Source of the DNA: Pelagomonas calceolata
Taxonomy: Eukaryota > Sar > Pelagophyceae > Pelagomonadales > Pelagomonadaceae
NCBI GenBank assembly: GCA_918797485.1
Contig: CAKKNE010000001.1
Location: forward strand, 3,844,001-3,908,000
Reading direction: 5' to 3'
DNA: 64,000 nucleotides
This document shows, in pieces, positions 35,238 to 48,216 of this stretch. Numbering within the stretch: the stretch's first letter is position 1; each line of letters starts with the position of its first letter. Below the pieces are notes generated by a model. That model had not been told where the DNA came from. It was given only the letters and a program-made list of their open reading frames with translations, and ran no database searches. Made by a program: the position numbers and the translations under genes.

Positions 35238-35595
35238 ATGAAGGCCGCCGTATTTGCTGCCCTCGCGACGACTGCCGCCGCGTTCGCGCCCGTCGCGCGG
35301 CCGCTGGCCGCGGCCGCGGCGACGAAGCTGAGCGTCGTGCCGGAGACGGTCGCGGAGCTGCCGTCGATGCTCACGGCGCTAACCCTGTGTGGAGATCAAC
35401 CAGTGATCGGGCTCGGCTCCATCGACCAAAAACGCCTGACATTCGATGTCCACACAGGCGCTGCCGACGCTGACCGCGCCCCAGGAGGGCGAGCTCTTCT
35501 TCACGAGCCCCTTCTTCGTCGCCTTCTTCGTCCTGTCTTCCGCTTTTGGCTGGCCGGTCCTCGCGGCGCTGCGCCTGAACTCGCTCGAGGAGTAG
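35238..35595 (+). CDS. Small plastid-targeted single-pass membrane protein, two exons
   Basis: Exons 35238-35375 and 35458-35595 give 91 residues. MKAAVFAALATTAAAFAPVARP is a signal peptide with an A-F plastid motif. After a short soluble part (AELPSMLTALPTLTAPQEGE), one membrane helix FFTSPFFVAFFVLSSAFGWPVL and a short tail LRLNSLEE follow. Size and layout resemble small photosystem-associated subunits, but no family is recognised. The intron must use a GC donor at 35376. GT donors further in would shift the frame. Confidence 0.65.
35376..35465 (+). mobile_element. Introner element with degraded target duplication (GC-AG intron)
   Basis: The element (35385-35457) starts CTGTGTGGAGATCAA and ends GATGTCCACACAG. 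It is flanked by GCGCTAACC and GCGCTGCC, an 8-base duplication in which the upstream copy has gained a base. Splicing from GC at 35376 removes that copy whole, so the extra base does no harm. Downstream GT donors, possible in other introner copies, are no longer frame-preserving here. Confidence 0.75.
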
Positions 35596-35774
35596 ACTGG
35601 TGTGCGTGCATATATGGCGCCGGCGGATGGCTGGAGCGCTAAGTTGTAGGATAAACTTAATACTCCACGTCTACGCGTGCGTCATCCCGAATCGCGCCGA
35701 TGGCGTCGAGGGGGGGCACTTCGAATAGACAATATAAAACAGCGAGAAGGATTTCTTTCGCCACGACACGACGC

Positions 35775-39885
<4,111 letters not shown>

Positions 39886-40108
39886 TGTTGCTTTGAAAGT
39901 GGAACGCTGGGGCAGCCCAAACGCTACGGAAATGGCATCAGTGCCGCCGCGGCACTGCAGAACCGCGCGTGGTGCGAGGCGAAGCAGCTTCTTTGCTCTC
40001 GTCGACGCGCAACGCGAGCCCCAGCGCCCACAAAGGCTTGAACCCGCAAGCTGAGCAGCTGGGAGTGGCATCATCCTTGGAAAACGCAAGAAGAATAGGG
40101 AACTAGAC

Positions 40109-41827
40109 TTACTCCAGCAACGCCCCGCCCGCGAGCAGCAGGTTGCCCGGCGTCCAGCGCACGTCGAGCACGGGCCTATCAGAAGTTGAGGACGAGAAGG
40201 CCGGCGCCGGCGCGGGCCCCTTCGCTTGCAATAACGCGACGTCCCACACTTTCAGGGAGCCGTCGCGGCCGCACGTGGCGATAGCCGCGCCGCACGCGGA
40301 AAACGCGCACGCGTAGGCGCAGCCCGCGTGCGCCTCGATTGACGCCGTCGTCTTCCCGGACGCGAGGTCCCAGACGTGCAGCATGCCATTCGTGGAGACG
40401 GCGCAGGCGGACGCGCCATCCGTAGAAATGTCGCATCTCACTAATTCGGACGACGCCGCGTCCAGCACGCGCGCGCAGAGCGGCCCGCCGCCGTCGACCC
40501 GCACGTCCCACAGTCTACAAGTCGCGTCCCGCGAGCACGATAAGATCGAGTGGGCGTTCGGGTGGATTTTGACCGAGGTGACATCCGACCAATGCCCCGC
40601 GAAGATTCGTAAAGGCCGCGTCCGGTCCGTCGAGAAGAGGCGACAGGTCCGGTCCGCGCCGCCCGTCGCAAAAATACGACCGCCGCCCAAGGAATCTGAT
40701 GATGAAGGCGAATGGACGGACCAGCACGCGTCCGCGTGCGCCGCGTAGCGCTGTAACGGCGCGCCCTCGCCTTCGTCGTTCGGCGCGTCGGCGTCCCACA
40801 GCACCACGGCGCCGTCGTTGCCCGAGGATAAAGCGTAGCGCGAACCGCCGGCCCAGCTCACGCTCGACACGCCGCCGACGTGCGCCGCCAAGGGTTTCGA
40901 CGGTCTTCGGTTCTTGTCGTCATCCTCCACAGCGTCGGGCCGCCAGATTCTAACTGTAGAGTCGGCAAACCCCGCGATGCACCTTGTCGTATCGTCGGAA
41001 CCTTGGACGCAAGATACTCGTTGCGCGTCGCCGCCGACAATACACAAACCAAGCACCGTCGGCTTCAGGGCGTCCAAAGGGCCCCTTCCTCGAGAAACTA
41101 AGCCACTTTCAGTTGCCTGCTGCAGCGGCCGGCGGCAGGCGTCTCTCAATAGCGAAGCGCCGTAGGGCGTCGAGAAGTCCGGAACATTCAACCCACTCGG
41201 CGTTTCCAGCTCCGACCGCGTCGGCACGCCCAGCGCCACCTCTGTGAGTACAACGTCCTCGTCGACTAACCGCGCGACGCCCTTCAGACCTTCTTCTTCC
41301 ACCTCTACGAAGTTGTTGAGGATCCGCAACACAGCGGTAAGCTCGGAGCGGATGAGGAAGTCGCCGAGTAAGTCTCTAGCCGCCTTGCCGAGACATACTT
41401 TGAATTTTGATTTCGCCAAGCGCTTGCGGAAGGGGTCGCGCTTGGAAGATGCTTTCGACGAGGCCCTCCTCAGACTCTCGACGTAGGACGCGTAGCGGTC
41501 GTCATGAGAGGGAGCCCACCGTTCCAAGAATCTCGATGCCTCGTCGGTGTTCCCTTCGTCCACAAGGGAACAGTAGCAGTGCGCAAACACGGGAAAAAGT
41601 GCCCCGCTCAAATCCGCGCGCGCCGCCTCCAAACAGCGCTCGACCCAGCCGTGGAACTGCGCGTACTCCGTCGCGGTCTTGGTCGAGGCGAAGCGCGCCT
41701 TGAGGTCGGCCTCGCTCGTGTCGAGGACGGCGCCTTCGTTGTCTTCGACCGCCTCGGGCTCGGCCTCGGGCTCCGGCTCGGGCGCTTTACGCTTTTTGCG
41801 GGCCGCGGGCTTCTTGCGCGGGGGCAT
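40109..41827 (-). CDS. TAF5: TFIID subunit TAF5 (WD40 protein)
   Basis: 572 residues. A basic/acidic N-terminal tail (MPPRKKPAARKKRKAPEPEPE) precedes the TAF5 N-terminal domain 2 (about 50-170): YAQFHGWVERCLEAARADLSGALFPVFAHCYCSLVDEGNTDEASRFLERWAPSHDDRY (in pieces), the family-defining helical domain. Six or seven WD40 repeats follow from about 260 to the end (for example IAGFADSTVRIWRPD, LSSGNDGAVVLWDAD, LSCSRDATCRLWDVR, ATCGRDGSLKVWDVA). TAF5 scaffolds TFIID and, in some lineages, SAGA. The LisH part is not evident, so the protein is shorter than in animals (about 800). Confidence 0.88.
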   Translation of the reverse strand: MPPRKKPAARKKRKAPEPEPEAEPEAVEDNEGAVLDTSEADLKARFASTKTATEYAQFHGWVERCLEAARADLSGALFPVFAHCYCSLVDEGNTDEASRFLERWAPSHDDRYASYVESLRRASSKASSKRDPFRKRLAKSKFKVCLGKAARDLLGDFLIRSELTAVLRILNNFVEVEEEGLKGVARLVDEDVVLTEVALGVPTRSELETPSGLNVPDFSTPYGASLLRDACRRPLQQATESGLVSRGRGPLDALKPTVLGLCIVGGDAQRVSCVQGSDDTTRCIAGFADSTVRIWRPDAVEDDDKNRRPSKPLAAHVGGVSSVSWAGGSRYALSSGNDGAVVLWDADAPNDEGEGAPLQRYAAHADACWSVHSPSSSDSLGGGRIFATGGADRTCRLFSTDRTRPLRIFAGHWSDVTSVKIHPNAHSILSCSRDATCRLWDVRVDGGGPLCARVLDAASSELVRCDISTDGASACAVSTNGMLHVWDLASGKTTASIEAHAGCAYACAFSACGAAIATCGRDGSLKVWDVALLQAKGPAPAPAFSSSTSDRPVLDVRWTPGNLLLAGGALLE

Positions 41828-42017
41828 TGTCTTTCGTGTTGGCTGGGTCGCTGGTGGGGCGCTCTGCTCGCGGCGATTCAGCGCCCTGGTTGCAGCGATG
41901 CGCGGGCGTGTAGCTGAGGATCGCTGGTCACAGTGAGAAGCAGCGCTTCTTTTTAAACGCCTCCTTGACGTCTAGCGCGCTCAAATGGCCCTGCTTTTTG
42001 CCCCCGCAAAATGAGGC

Positions 42018-42041
42018 GCTAGCGTGATGTAACACACTAGG
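42018..42041. promoter_or_regulatory. Shared promoter motif copy 11 (divergent)
   Basis: GCTAGCGTGATG-TAACACACTAGG, 191 bases from TAF5 and 197 from the zinc-finger gene at 42238, almost exactly central. Confidence 0.6.
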
Positions 42042-42237
42042 AAACAGCTCGAGGCTCGAGCTGTGGTCTTGTTTTTGGCCTCCTGCAAGCTTGCTTCGTC
42101 ATCTGAGAGTCGCATCGATGCTCCAGGTTGCTGCGGTTTTAAACTGAGCGCGAACGCGCCAGTTACCGGAGCGCTAGGTGCCACAGAGCAAATACTGAGA
42201 GAGAACCGGTTGCCGCAGCGCTGGACGCCGCAGAGCA

Positions 42238-43866
42238 ATGAGCTCCTCCTGGACATGTAATCAATGCACCTACGTGCATTCTGACGCCGAGGCGCAGTTC
42301 CTCTGCTGCGCCATCTGTAGCGCAGAACGGCCGAAGGCGATCGCTCCTGCGTCGGCACAGGCCGCGGCACCGGCCCCGGCGCCGGCCGCCGCGAGACCGC
42401 GCGCGAAACCGCCGGTCGGGGCCAAGCCGCGCGTGAGCCTGAGCCTGCAACGCCCGGGGCCCGCGACGACGCGACCCGCGCCGCCGCCGCCGCCGGCACC
42501 GACGCCCCCGGTCGACGAGGCCGACGCCGCCGCGCCGCCCACAACCGCAAAAAAGAAGCCGCTCGCCCCGCTCTTCCTGCCCAAGAAGCGCCCGGCGCCG
42601 CCCCCCAAGGCGCGGGCGCCGCTCAAGGCGCCGCGGACGGCCGCCGCCTGGCCCATACAATCCCAGAGGACCGTCGCGCTGCGGTTTTCGATGGCGCGGG
42701 ACGGCGAGGGCCGCGTGCGTGCCTCGATCGAGCGCGGCGGGCCGCAGGCGCCGGCGGCCGGCCGGCGCCGCGTCTTCGAGGCAGAGCGGACCTGCAAGTT
42801 GGCGCTGGCGCACGAGGGCAAGGCGGCCTGCGACGTGAAAATCCACCTGACGCTCGACACTGCCGGTGAAGACGGCGCGGCGTGGCGCGACCGGCGGACC
42901 TACACGGGCGCCAGGGCCGCGGGCGGCCTCGGCCTGCTCCAGTCGCACCTCCAAAAGTGCGTCCGGCGCGGGAACGTGGACCTGGCCGTGCGGTCGGCGC
43001 ACGAGCTGGCCGGCATCACGTATGCCCCGGCGTTGCGTGAAGGCGCCTTCGCTGCCGCGTCGGTGGCGTAGACGCGTCGTGCCCGACGCAGGTTTGGACC
43101 GACGGACCCCGCGGGTATTAAGATGCTCGTGCGGCGCCTGCCGGTCATCGCCGTCGAGGACTCCGCGGCGCTCCCCTGTATAGTGCCAGCCGTCTGGTAC
43201 ATGATGGCTTTGTCGCCGACCGAGAAGTCGCCCGCGACGTACAAGCCCACTGCACAAGACGTCCTCGTCCTGTGCGCGTGTGCGGCCCAGCTCGCGGCGC
43301 ACGGGAGCCGCGACCGGTTCCCGCCGCCGCGCAAGGGCCGCAACGAGCTGCCGACGGACGGCGTCAACCTCGCGCTGCTGATCCGCGCGGCCTACGGCGG
43401 CATGAAGGGCGACGTCGCCATGCTCAGGGAGCGCGCGCACGCCGCGGCGCCGGACGAGACTAGTCCGTGGCTCGCGCCCGTCGCCGCGCCGCCCGCCCTG
43501 CGTCCGGGCGACTGGCTGCTCGAGGGCGTCGACTTCCACCAGAAGGGCGGCGAGATCCTCGGCCGCATGCGGGCCAAGGACATGGCGCTCCAGTCCGTGA
43601 CTGTGCTGAAATCGACCCCACGCCATCGAGCTGCCGCAGTTGCGGGGACGACGTCGCGTCGATGGCGTGGGGCGTCCGCAATTTGATTTCCGCACAGGTT
43701 CGTGTCCGACGAGGATCTGAAGAAGTGGATCTGGCATACGCGGTCAAAATGCAACCGTCGCGACGCGCCGCGGGAGCCGTCGGCGCCGCCGCCCTGGGCC
43801 GACGCGGCCGCGCGCGCGGCGGACGCGGCGGCGCGGGACATGATCGCTGGTGCATGGCGGGGGTAG
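42238..43866 (+). CDS. RanBP2-type zinc-finger protein with unassigned helical domain, three exons
   Basis: Exons 42238-43019, 43092-43592 and 43698-43866 give 483 residues. Residues 1-30 (SSWTCNQCTYVHSDAEAQFLCCAICSAERP) form an NZF/RanBP2 zinc finger (W-x-C-x2-C-x10+-C-x2-C), usually a ubiquitin or RNA binder. A Pro/Ala-rich linker runs to about 135. Residues 140-240 are a beta-rich domain (RTVALRFSMARDGEGRVRASIERGG). Then LLQSHLQKCVRRGNVDLAVRSAHELAGI and KMLVRRLPVIAVEDSAALP resemble the 'LQKAIRRGD...RRL--IA-ED' helical segment of clamp-loader/MgsA-type proteins. FVSDEDLKKWIWHTRSKCN ends it. A DNA-repair or nuclear role is only suggested. Confidence 0.7.
43020..43099 (+). mobile_element. Intron 1 of the zinc-finger gene, probable introner relic
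   Basis: 72-base GT-AG intron (43020-43091) joining HELAGIT to FGPTDPAGIK. The 8 bases at its start (GTATGCCC) and just after it (GTTTGGAC) both begin GT, as expected if they derive from a target duplication. It ends CCCGACGCAG. The usual terminal repeats are not clear. Confidence 0.55.
43593..43705 (+). mobile_element. Introner element, intron 2 of the zinc-finger gene
   Basis: The element (43601-43697) starts CTGTGCTGAAATC, holds a hairpin made by CCCCACGCCATCGAG and GCGTCGATGGCGTGGGG, and ends TTGATTTCCGCACAG. Flanks GTCCGTGA (43593-43600) and GTTCGTGT (43698-43705) match at 6 of 8. Splicing at the duplication start joins MALQ to FVSDEDLKKW in frame. Confidence 0.8.
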
Positions 43867-43943
43867 TGGCCTTGTGACTGTGTGACTCTAAGTGATCTCA
43901 ATGTGGTGGATATTGTAGGGTTCCAGAGGGTTCTTAGAAACTG

Positions 43944-44378
43944 CACGGGTTTTTCATAACAGGTCCGTGATTTCGGATGTTCCAAAATCCGAACTCCCAA
44001 AAACGGCTCAAGCGGAGGCGCCGGCGCGCCCGGACGGGTCAGGCACACGCTGAGAGGGTTAGAGGACGTGGGAGAGGGGGTTGGGGAGACGCGTCGACGT
44101 CCCGCGCGAAATTTGGGCGAGAAGGAGCGGGCACTTTTCAATGCCCGCGACCGCTTTACATAGGTCGGAATCTTACCTATCCGTCCCGTGGCACCTTTCA
44201 ATGCCGCGGGTCGGGCCCTGGAAGGCCCCACGACACGATCCCGCGTCCCGCGCCCGTCGTCCCCTCTCCCACAGGTCCATTTTTACCCTTCTTCGGAGCT
44301 TCGGATCCGAAAATTTTCTCGAACTCGGGCCTTCGGCCCGAGTTCGGATTTTGGGCCTCCGAAATCACGGGTTTTTCA
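43944..44378. mobile_element. Probable small inverted-repeat (MITE-like) element upstream of 44450
   Basis: Terminal inverted arms of about 31 bases (43965-43996 and 44340-44370) share CCGTGATTTCGGA and CCAAAATCCGAACTC with four mismatched bases between. They sit just inside direct repeats CACGGGTTTTTCA (43944-43956 and 44366-44378). Inside are two copies of CTTTTCAATGCC/CCTTTCAATGCC and a perfect hairpin CGAACTCGGGCC-TTC-GGCCCGAGTTCG at about 44320-44346. No transposase is present. The open frames through it look accidental. Confidence 0.55.
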
Positions 44379-44449
44379 CAGATTTTTTTCGACGTTTGGC
44401 CAAGCCGAGCCATTTGCGCACGATCAAGTGTGTTGTGTGTGTAACCCTG

Positions 44450-44872
44450 ATGGCCACGTACTCGCGCCAACTGCTCTCACGGCACAAGACGACGGCTACG
44501 TATGGTGGCCAGGAAGAAGGGAGAGAGAGCATGCTTAAGGTGAGGCAGGGAGTTGGAACGGGCGCCTTACGCCATCGACGCGTTTACGCATTCACGCAGG
44601 TCTTCCCGCCGCGCCCGAACAAGATGTGGGAGACGTTCCACATCGTCGCGTACGAGTCCTACGAGAAGCCCGGCCAGTACGGCGACGCGCAGCAAACAAT
44701 CCAGCGCTTCACGGACCTGGAAGGTGCCCACGCCGCGACCGTCGCGAAGCTCAACAAGGGCGACAAGGTTCGCTTAGAATGGGACCACAACTACGTGACG
44801 CGGTCCGAAAACGGCGGCGGCGAGAGCAAGTACCCCGAGCGCGTCATCACGGCGCTCGAGCCCGTCGCGTAA
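44450..44872 (+). CDS. Small conserved-looking protein of unknown function, two exons
   Basis: Exons 44450-44539 and 44600-44872 give 120 residues. Start ATG at 44450 (MATYSRQLLSRHK) is preferred. A downstream Met at 44531 is possible. The exon 2 domain, VFPPRPNKMWETFHIVAYESYEKPGQYGDAQQTIQRFTDLEGAH (in pieces) and LNKGDKVRLEWDHNYVTRSENGGGESKYPERVITALEPV, has the look of a compact beta barrel with a conserved W-x-H-x-YV. No named family is recognised. The intron has no stop and is a multiple of three. The stop codon lies 14 bases from the convergent gene's. Confidence 0.65.
   Translation: MATYSRQLLSRHKTTATYGGQEEGRESMLKVRQGVGTGALRHRRVYAFTQVFPPRPNKMWETFHIVAYESYEKPGQYGDAQQTIQRFTDLEGAHAATVAKLNKGDKVRLEWDHNYVTRSENGGGESKYPERVITALEPVA
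44540..44599 (+). mobile_element. Introner-type intron in the small protein gene
   Basis: 60-base GT-AG intron with the core TTACGCCATCGACGCG and the end TTCACGCAG. The 8 bases at its start (GTGAGGCA) and after it (GTCTTCCC) share only GT, so the duplication is decayed. Splicing joins MLK to VFPPRPNK. Confidence 0.6.
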
Positions 44873-44886
44873 CGAAACGAACATAG

Positions 44887-45378
44887 TTACTCGAGGAACG
44901 GCTCCGGGTTTTCCGCGCGCGCCGCGTTGCGGTCGTCGGCGAAGCGGTCGGACGTGAACTCTAGCGCTTTCACGCGCGGCGCGCCGTTCGCACATTTCCC
45001 CGAGAGGCAGACGCCAGGATCCATATTTTCGACGGGCTGGTCCTTCAGCGGGCTCTTCGACTGCGTGAAGAAGAGGGACGAGAAGAGGAGGAGGAACGCG
45101 CCGGCGATGGCGGCGACGCCGACGACCGCGGCCTCCTTGCCGAGGGCCGCCATCTTCTCGAGATCTAGAGGCGGCCCCTCGTCCCCGAACACCGCCTCGA
45201 CGACGTCGATCTGCTGCACCTCCTCCACCCTTGCTTTGAACGCGGCCTCGAAGTCGAAGTCGTCCTCATCATCAGCCGCGCGTCGCCGCGTCGGCCGCAA
45301 CGCGCGGCGCGGCAGCTGAAAGGCATTCGTGAAAACTGTCAAACCGACGAGGGCTGTCGTCGTCCGTCGCGCGAGCAT
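44887..45378 (-). CDS. Plastid-targeted single-pass membrane protein of unknown function
   Basis: 163 residues. MLARRTTTALVGLTVFTNAFQLPRR is a signal peptide with an A-F motif. An acidic stretch (ADDEDDFDFEAAFKARVEEVQ) is followed by a membrane helix AAVVGVAAIAGAFLLLFSSLFF (about 82-103). The C-terminal part has a Cys pair (GVCLSGKCANG) that could form a disulfide or metal site. No family is recognised. Confidence 0.7.
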   Translation of the reverse strand: MLARRTTTALVGLTVFTNAFQLPRRALRPTRRRAADDEDDFDFEAAFKARVEEVQQIDVVEAVFGDEGPPLDLEKMAALGKEAAVVGVAAIAGAFLLLFSSLFFTQSKSPLKDQPVENMDPGVCLSGKCANGAPRVKALEFTSDRFADDRNAARAENPEPFLE

Positions 45379-45539
45379 GGCTGTGCCAGCTGGTGCTCTC
45401 AGGGTTTATGACAGTGGTGGCAAGCAACGCAGTGCAGCTTGGCCGACAGGAATCGCGCGCAGCGATGGCGTAAATAGTCACTTTGCCAGCGCAATTGCCA
45501 CCCCAATGGCCTCTCAAAGCTATGCACGCGCGCCTCAGA

Positions 45540-45563
45540 GCTAGCGTACTTTAAGACACTAGC
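45540..45563. promoter_or_regulatory. Shared promoter motif copy 12 (divergent)
   Basis: GCTAGCGTACTT-TAAGACACTAGC, between the plastid membrane gene (162 bases) and the gene at 45675 (112 bases). Confidence 0.6.
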
Positions 45564-45674
45564 AAGCAAAAAAAAAGAGGCATTGCCTAAAAAAAGCTGG
45601 GTGGCCTAGCCAAGACATTCTACCGACACAGAGTTTTCACATACTTATACATGCTCGCAGCTGGACGACCAACG

Positions 45675-47153
45675 ATGCTGCTAGCGCGCCGCACAGCTCT
45701 CACCGCGACCCGCGCCGGCCGCCGTACCCTCTCCACAGCGCAACAAACCACGACAGAAAGGTACCCGGTCCTCTGGCAGGCCGCCGCGCTCTACTGCGGC
45801 GGCGGCCTGGCGGTGAGCGCCTATCAACTCTTGAATGCGGACTGCCGCGAGGCAATCGAGAAAGCACACACCGACGCGTGGGGCGCGCGCAGACGCCTGG
45901 AGGGCTTCGACGAGGTGCTCGAGTGGCTCGAGTGGTCCGAGGCGGGCGTCGGCTGCGACGTGGCGCCGAAGTTGGTGCGGCAGGGCGCGCTGGCCGCGGC
46001 CGTCGACGGCCTGCTGTCCGACGATCTGGACGTGAGGTGCGCCGCGGCGGCGACTTTGGCGGGCCTCACGCGCGACGACGAGCTCGCGCGACGGTGCTGT
46101 TCCACTGATGACGCGCGGGCGGCGCTCGTCGAGGCCCTGGAGCGCTGCGAGGTCAAGGCGCGGACGCCGCGCCTCGACGTCGACCTCGGCAACGCCCAGA
46201 TCGCCGACGCCGAGGCCTGGGCCGACGCGCGCGCCCACGAGGCGACGCTGCTCTTGGTTGCAGCGAACCTGGCGCCCTCGTGGCCGGCTAACGACCGGGC
46301 GCAGCTCGCGAAAGTACTCGTCGCGGTCCTCGACGCGACGCGGCGCCGGAGCGCGGGCCTGGATAAAGCAAGGGAGCAGTACCTCGACCAGGCCGACGCC
46401 CAGCCGCGGGTCGCGAAGCTCGCCGTCGCCCTCCACGACTCGGCGCTGCGCGAGGCCCTGCGCGAGGTCGAGGCCGCCGGCGCGCTCCTCGCGCACGCGC
46501 TGGCCGCGGCGACGGACGCCGAGGAGCGGTTGTTAGATATTGTCCGTGCTAACGCGCCGGACGCTGTCGCTCACGTAAAACGCGTCGATTTGGCCGGCGG
46601 CGGCCGCGGCGAGGCGCGGCTGCCCGAATTGATGGCTGCGCTCGCGTGGTCCGAGGACGCCGAGGCGGCGCTCCACGCGAACTTCGCGGCGCATCTATTG
46701 CACGCGTCGGACGATCTCCCGGAGCCGGACCTCGGCGTCGCGTCGGGCCTCGACGCGCGCCAGGCCGATTTATTACATCGCTGCCTCGACGCGCTCGAGC
46801 CGGAGCCTTTGCTCTTAGCCTCGGGCTGGGGCGTCGCGCGAAGGTGGTACCGCCACGCGACGTCGCCCTACGCCTTCTTCCCCGCGGCGCACCAGCGGTC
46901 GCTGCGGCCGTTGCCGCAGGCCCTCGTCCGGAGCGCTCTATCAACAGCGCTCGGCGCGGCGCTTCTCACATCACTCTACGGCGCGCGCGGCTGCCGCTAC
47001 GAGCTGCGGCGGGGCTACCTCGCCGAGTCCGACGCGCACCAGGTCGCCTTCAGCGCGGCGCTCGTGTCGCTGGACCTGGCCGTCGTGCTGGCGACGCTGC
47101 GGCGCGCGCCGTTCGCGGCGTTTCCGTTCGTCGTGTGGAACGTGCTGAGCTGA
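45675..47153 (+). CDS. Unknown, probably mitochondrial protein with armadillo-like helical region
   Basis: 492 residues from the preferred start MLLARRTALTATRAGRRTLS, a typical mitochondrial presequence. An in-frame Met 8 codons earlier (45651) is also possible. A membrane segment WQAAALYCGGGLAVSAYQLL follows. Residues about 75-260 are helical repeats (PKLVRQGALAAAVDGLLSDDLDVRCAAAATLAGLTRDDEL), resembling an ARM/HEAT unit. Two more membrane segments lie near the C-terminus (LVRSALSTALGAALLTSLYGARG and LVSLDLAVVLATLRRAPFAAFPFVVW, in pieces). Function unknown. Confidence 0.65.
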   Translation: MLLARRTALTATRAGRRTLSTAQQTTTERYPVLWQAAALYCGGGLAVSAYQLLNADCREAIEKAHTDAWGARRRLEGFDEVLEWLEWSEAGVGCDVAPKLVRQGALAAAVDGLLSDDLDVRCAAAATLAGLTRDDELARRCCSTDDARAALVEALERCEVKARTPRLDVDLGNAQIADAEAWADARAHEATLLLVAANLAPSWPANDRAQLAKVLVAVLDATRRRSAGLDKAREQYLDQADAQPRVAKLAVALHDSALREALREVEAAGALLAHALAAATDAEERLLDIVRANAPDAVAHVKRVDLAGGGRGEARLPELMAALAWSEDAEAALHANFAAHLLHASDDLPEPDLGVASGLDARQADLLHRCLDALEPEPLLLASGWGVARRWYRHATSPYAFFPAAHQRSLRPLPQALVRSALSTALGAALLTSLYGARGCRYELRRGYLAESDAHQVAFSAALVSLDLAVVLATLRRAPFAAFPFVVWNVLS

Positions 47154-47167
47154 CTTGTGTAGTAAGG

Positions 47168-47758
47168 CTAGCTAGACTTATGCCGTCGTACCTCGCCGGC
47201 GAGTGGTGCGTTCGCACGCAGGCTCATCAAGGACCCGAAGTAGATCCGGGCGACGTCCTGCCAGAGGACGCGCACTGGGACGGGAAGGTTGAACGTGACG
47301 CAATGCGCGAGGGACCAGAACCAGACGCTATCGGTCCAGAGCGCGGGAAGCTGCTCCCGAACTCGGTGGCCGGGGTCCGAGCCCTCGGCGAGCGCCGAGT
47401 AGGTGAGAAAACAAAACAGAAACGGGGGCGCCATCAGCGTCTGGTCGAGCGCGACCTTGACGACCGTCGACCGGATTCGGTACCTTAGCCACATTTTTTC
47501 ATACCATGGATGGAGCCAATGGAGATACGGGGCGTGGAACACGACCGCCCACAGCGCGAGTCGGGAAGACCGCGCCGCGTCCCAGCGAAACGGCTCGGCG
47601 TCGTCGGCGTCGCGCTTCTCGAGTTTCTGACGCATCACATCTGACACTACCATCAATGCACCGCTCGTCGCGCACTTCGTCGGCAGCGGGTGGGTTTCGA
47701 GTGATCTCGCGTAGGCGCGCACGGGCGCGGTGCGCTGCAGGGCCCGCAGGACCATCAT
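47168..47758 (-). CDS. Mpv17/PMP22 family membrane protein (second copy)
   Basis: 196 residues from 47758 (MVLRALQRT is one codon in; an upstream Met at 47773 is possible). It matches the family closely: YARSLETHPLPTKCATSGALMVVSDVMRQKLE, FHAPYLHWLHPWYEKM, KVALDQTLMAPPFLFCFLTY, and VWFWSLAHCVTFNLPVPVRVLWQDVARIYFGSLMS. It keeps the P-x-x-H-x-WY-x-L and DQ---AP motifs better than the copy at 25766, so the two are not recent duplicates. Likely mitochondrial inner-membrane or peroxisomal. Convergent with 45675, 14 bases apart. Confidence 0.88.
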   Translation of the reverse strand: MMVLRALQRTAPVRAYARSLETHPLPTKCATSGALMVVSDVMRQKLEKRDADDAEPFRWDAARSSRLALWAVVFHAPYLHWLHPWYEKMWLRYRIRSTVVKVALDQTLMAPPFLFCFLTYSALAEGSDPGHRVREQLPALWTDSVWFWSLAHCVTFNLPVPVRVLWQDVARIYFGSLMSLRANAPLAGEVRRHKSS

Positions 47759-48037
47759 TGTGCCACTCCGCACTGCTGCGCACCGTTCTGCTGTGAGAAT
47801 GCCTCGGCTGCACCACTGCGCTCAAAAAACCATCCTTACGCCACTGCCCCGCACTGCTAAGAGATGCTGCACGGGCCGACACCAGGCTGCACCAGGCTGC
47901 ACACTGCACTAAATGCTCGCAGTCCTGCAAGAGATGCCTCACGGCGCACGAGAGGAAGTATGTTCCACGAAACAAGCTATGCACGCAGTGATGTGGCCAC
48001 CTGGGGTGAGCTACGCGTGTGTCGACGCACGGATTGC

Positions 48038-48061
48038 GCTAGTGTCTTACATGCCGCTAGC
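48038..48061. promoter_or_regulatory. Shared promoter motif copy 13 (divergent)
   Basis: GCTAGTGTCTTACAT-GCCGCTAGC, between the Mpv17 gene and the sulfotransferase (156 bases to its start). Confidence 0.6.
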
Positions 48062-48216
48062 TCGCGTTTTTTTGCGTCGGGGCTTCGTGAATCGTGAGCG
48101 GTTGATTGCACACGAGGCGTCTTATACGAGACACCCGCAACCTCCTCGGAGCGGCAACCTTCGGCAAGAGTCAATCATGGCCCTGGCAAAAAGTCTGCTG
48201 TGAAACTAGATTAACA

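Noticed and set aside
35376-35457. Apparent frameshift in the small plastid membrane gene
   Set aside because: Using internal GT donors the two exons do not match in phase, but a GC donor at 35376, the first base of the target duplication, joins them in frame and gives a continuous ALPTLTAPQEGE sequence. No frameshift is needed.
46646-47488. 280-residue forward ORF across two genes
   Set aside because: It overlaps the frame of the gene at 45675 and the antisense of the Mpv17 gene and has only Arg-rich shadow composition.
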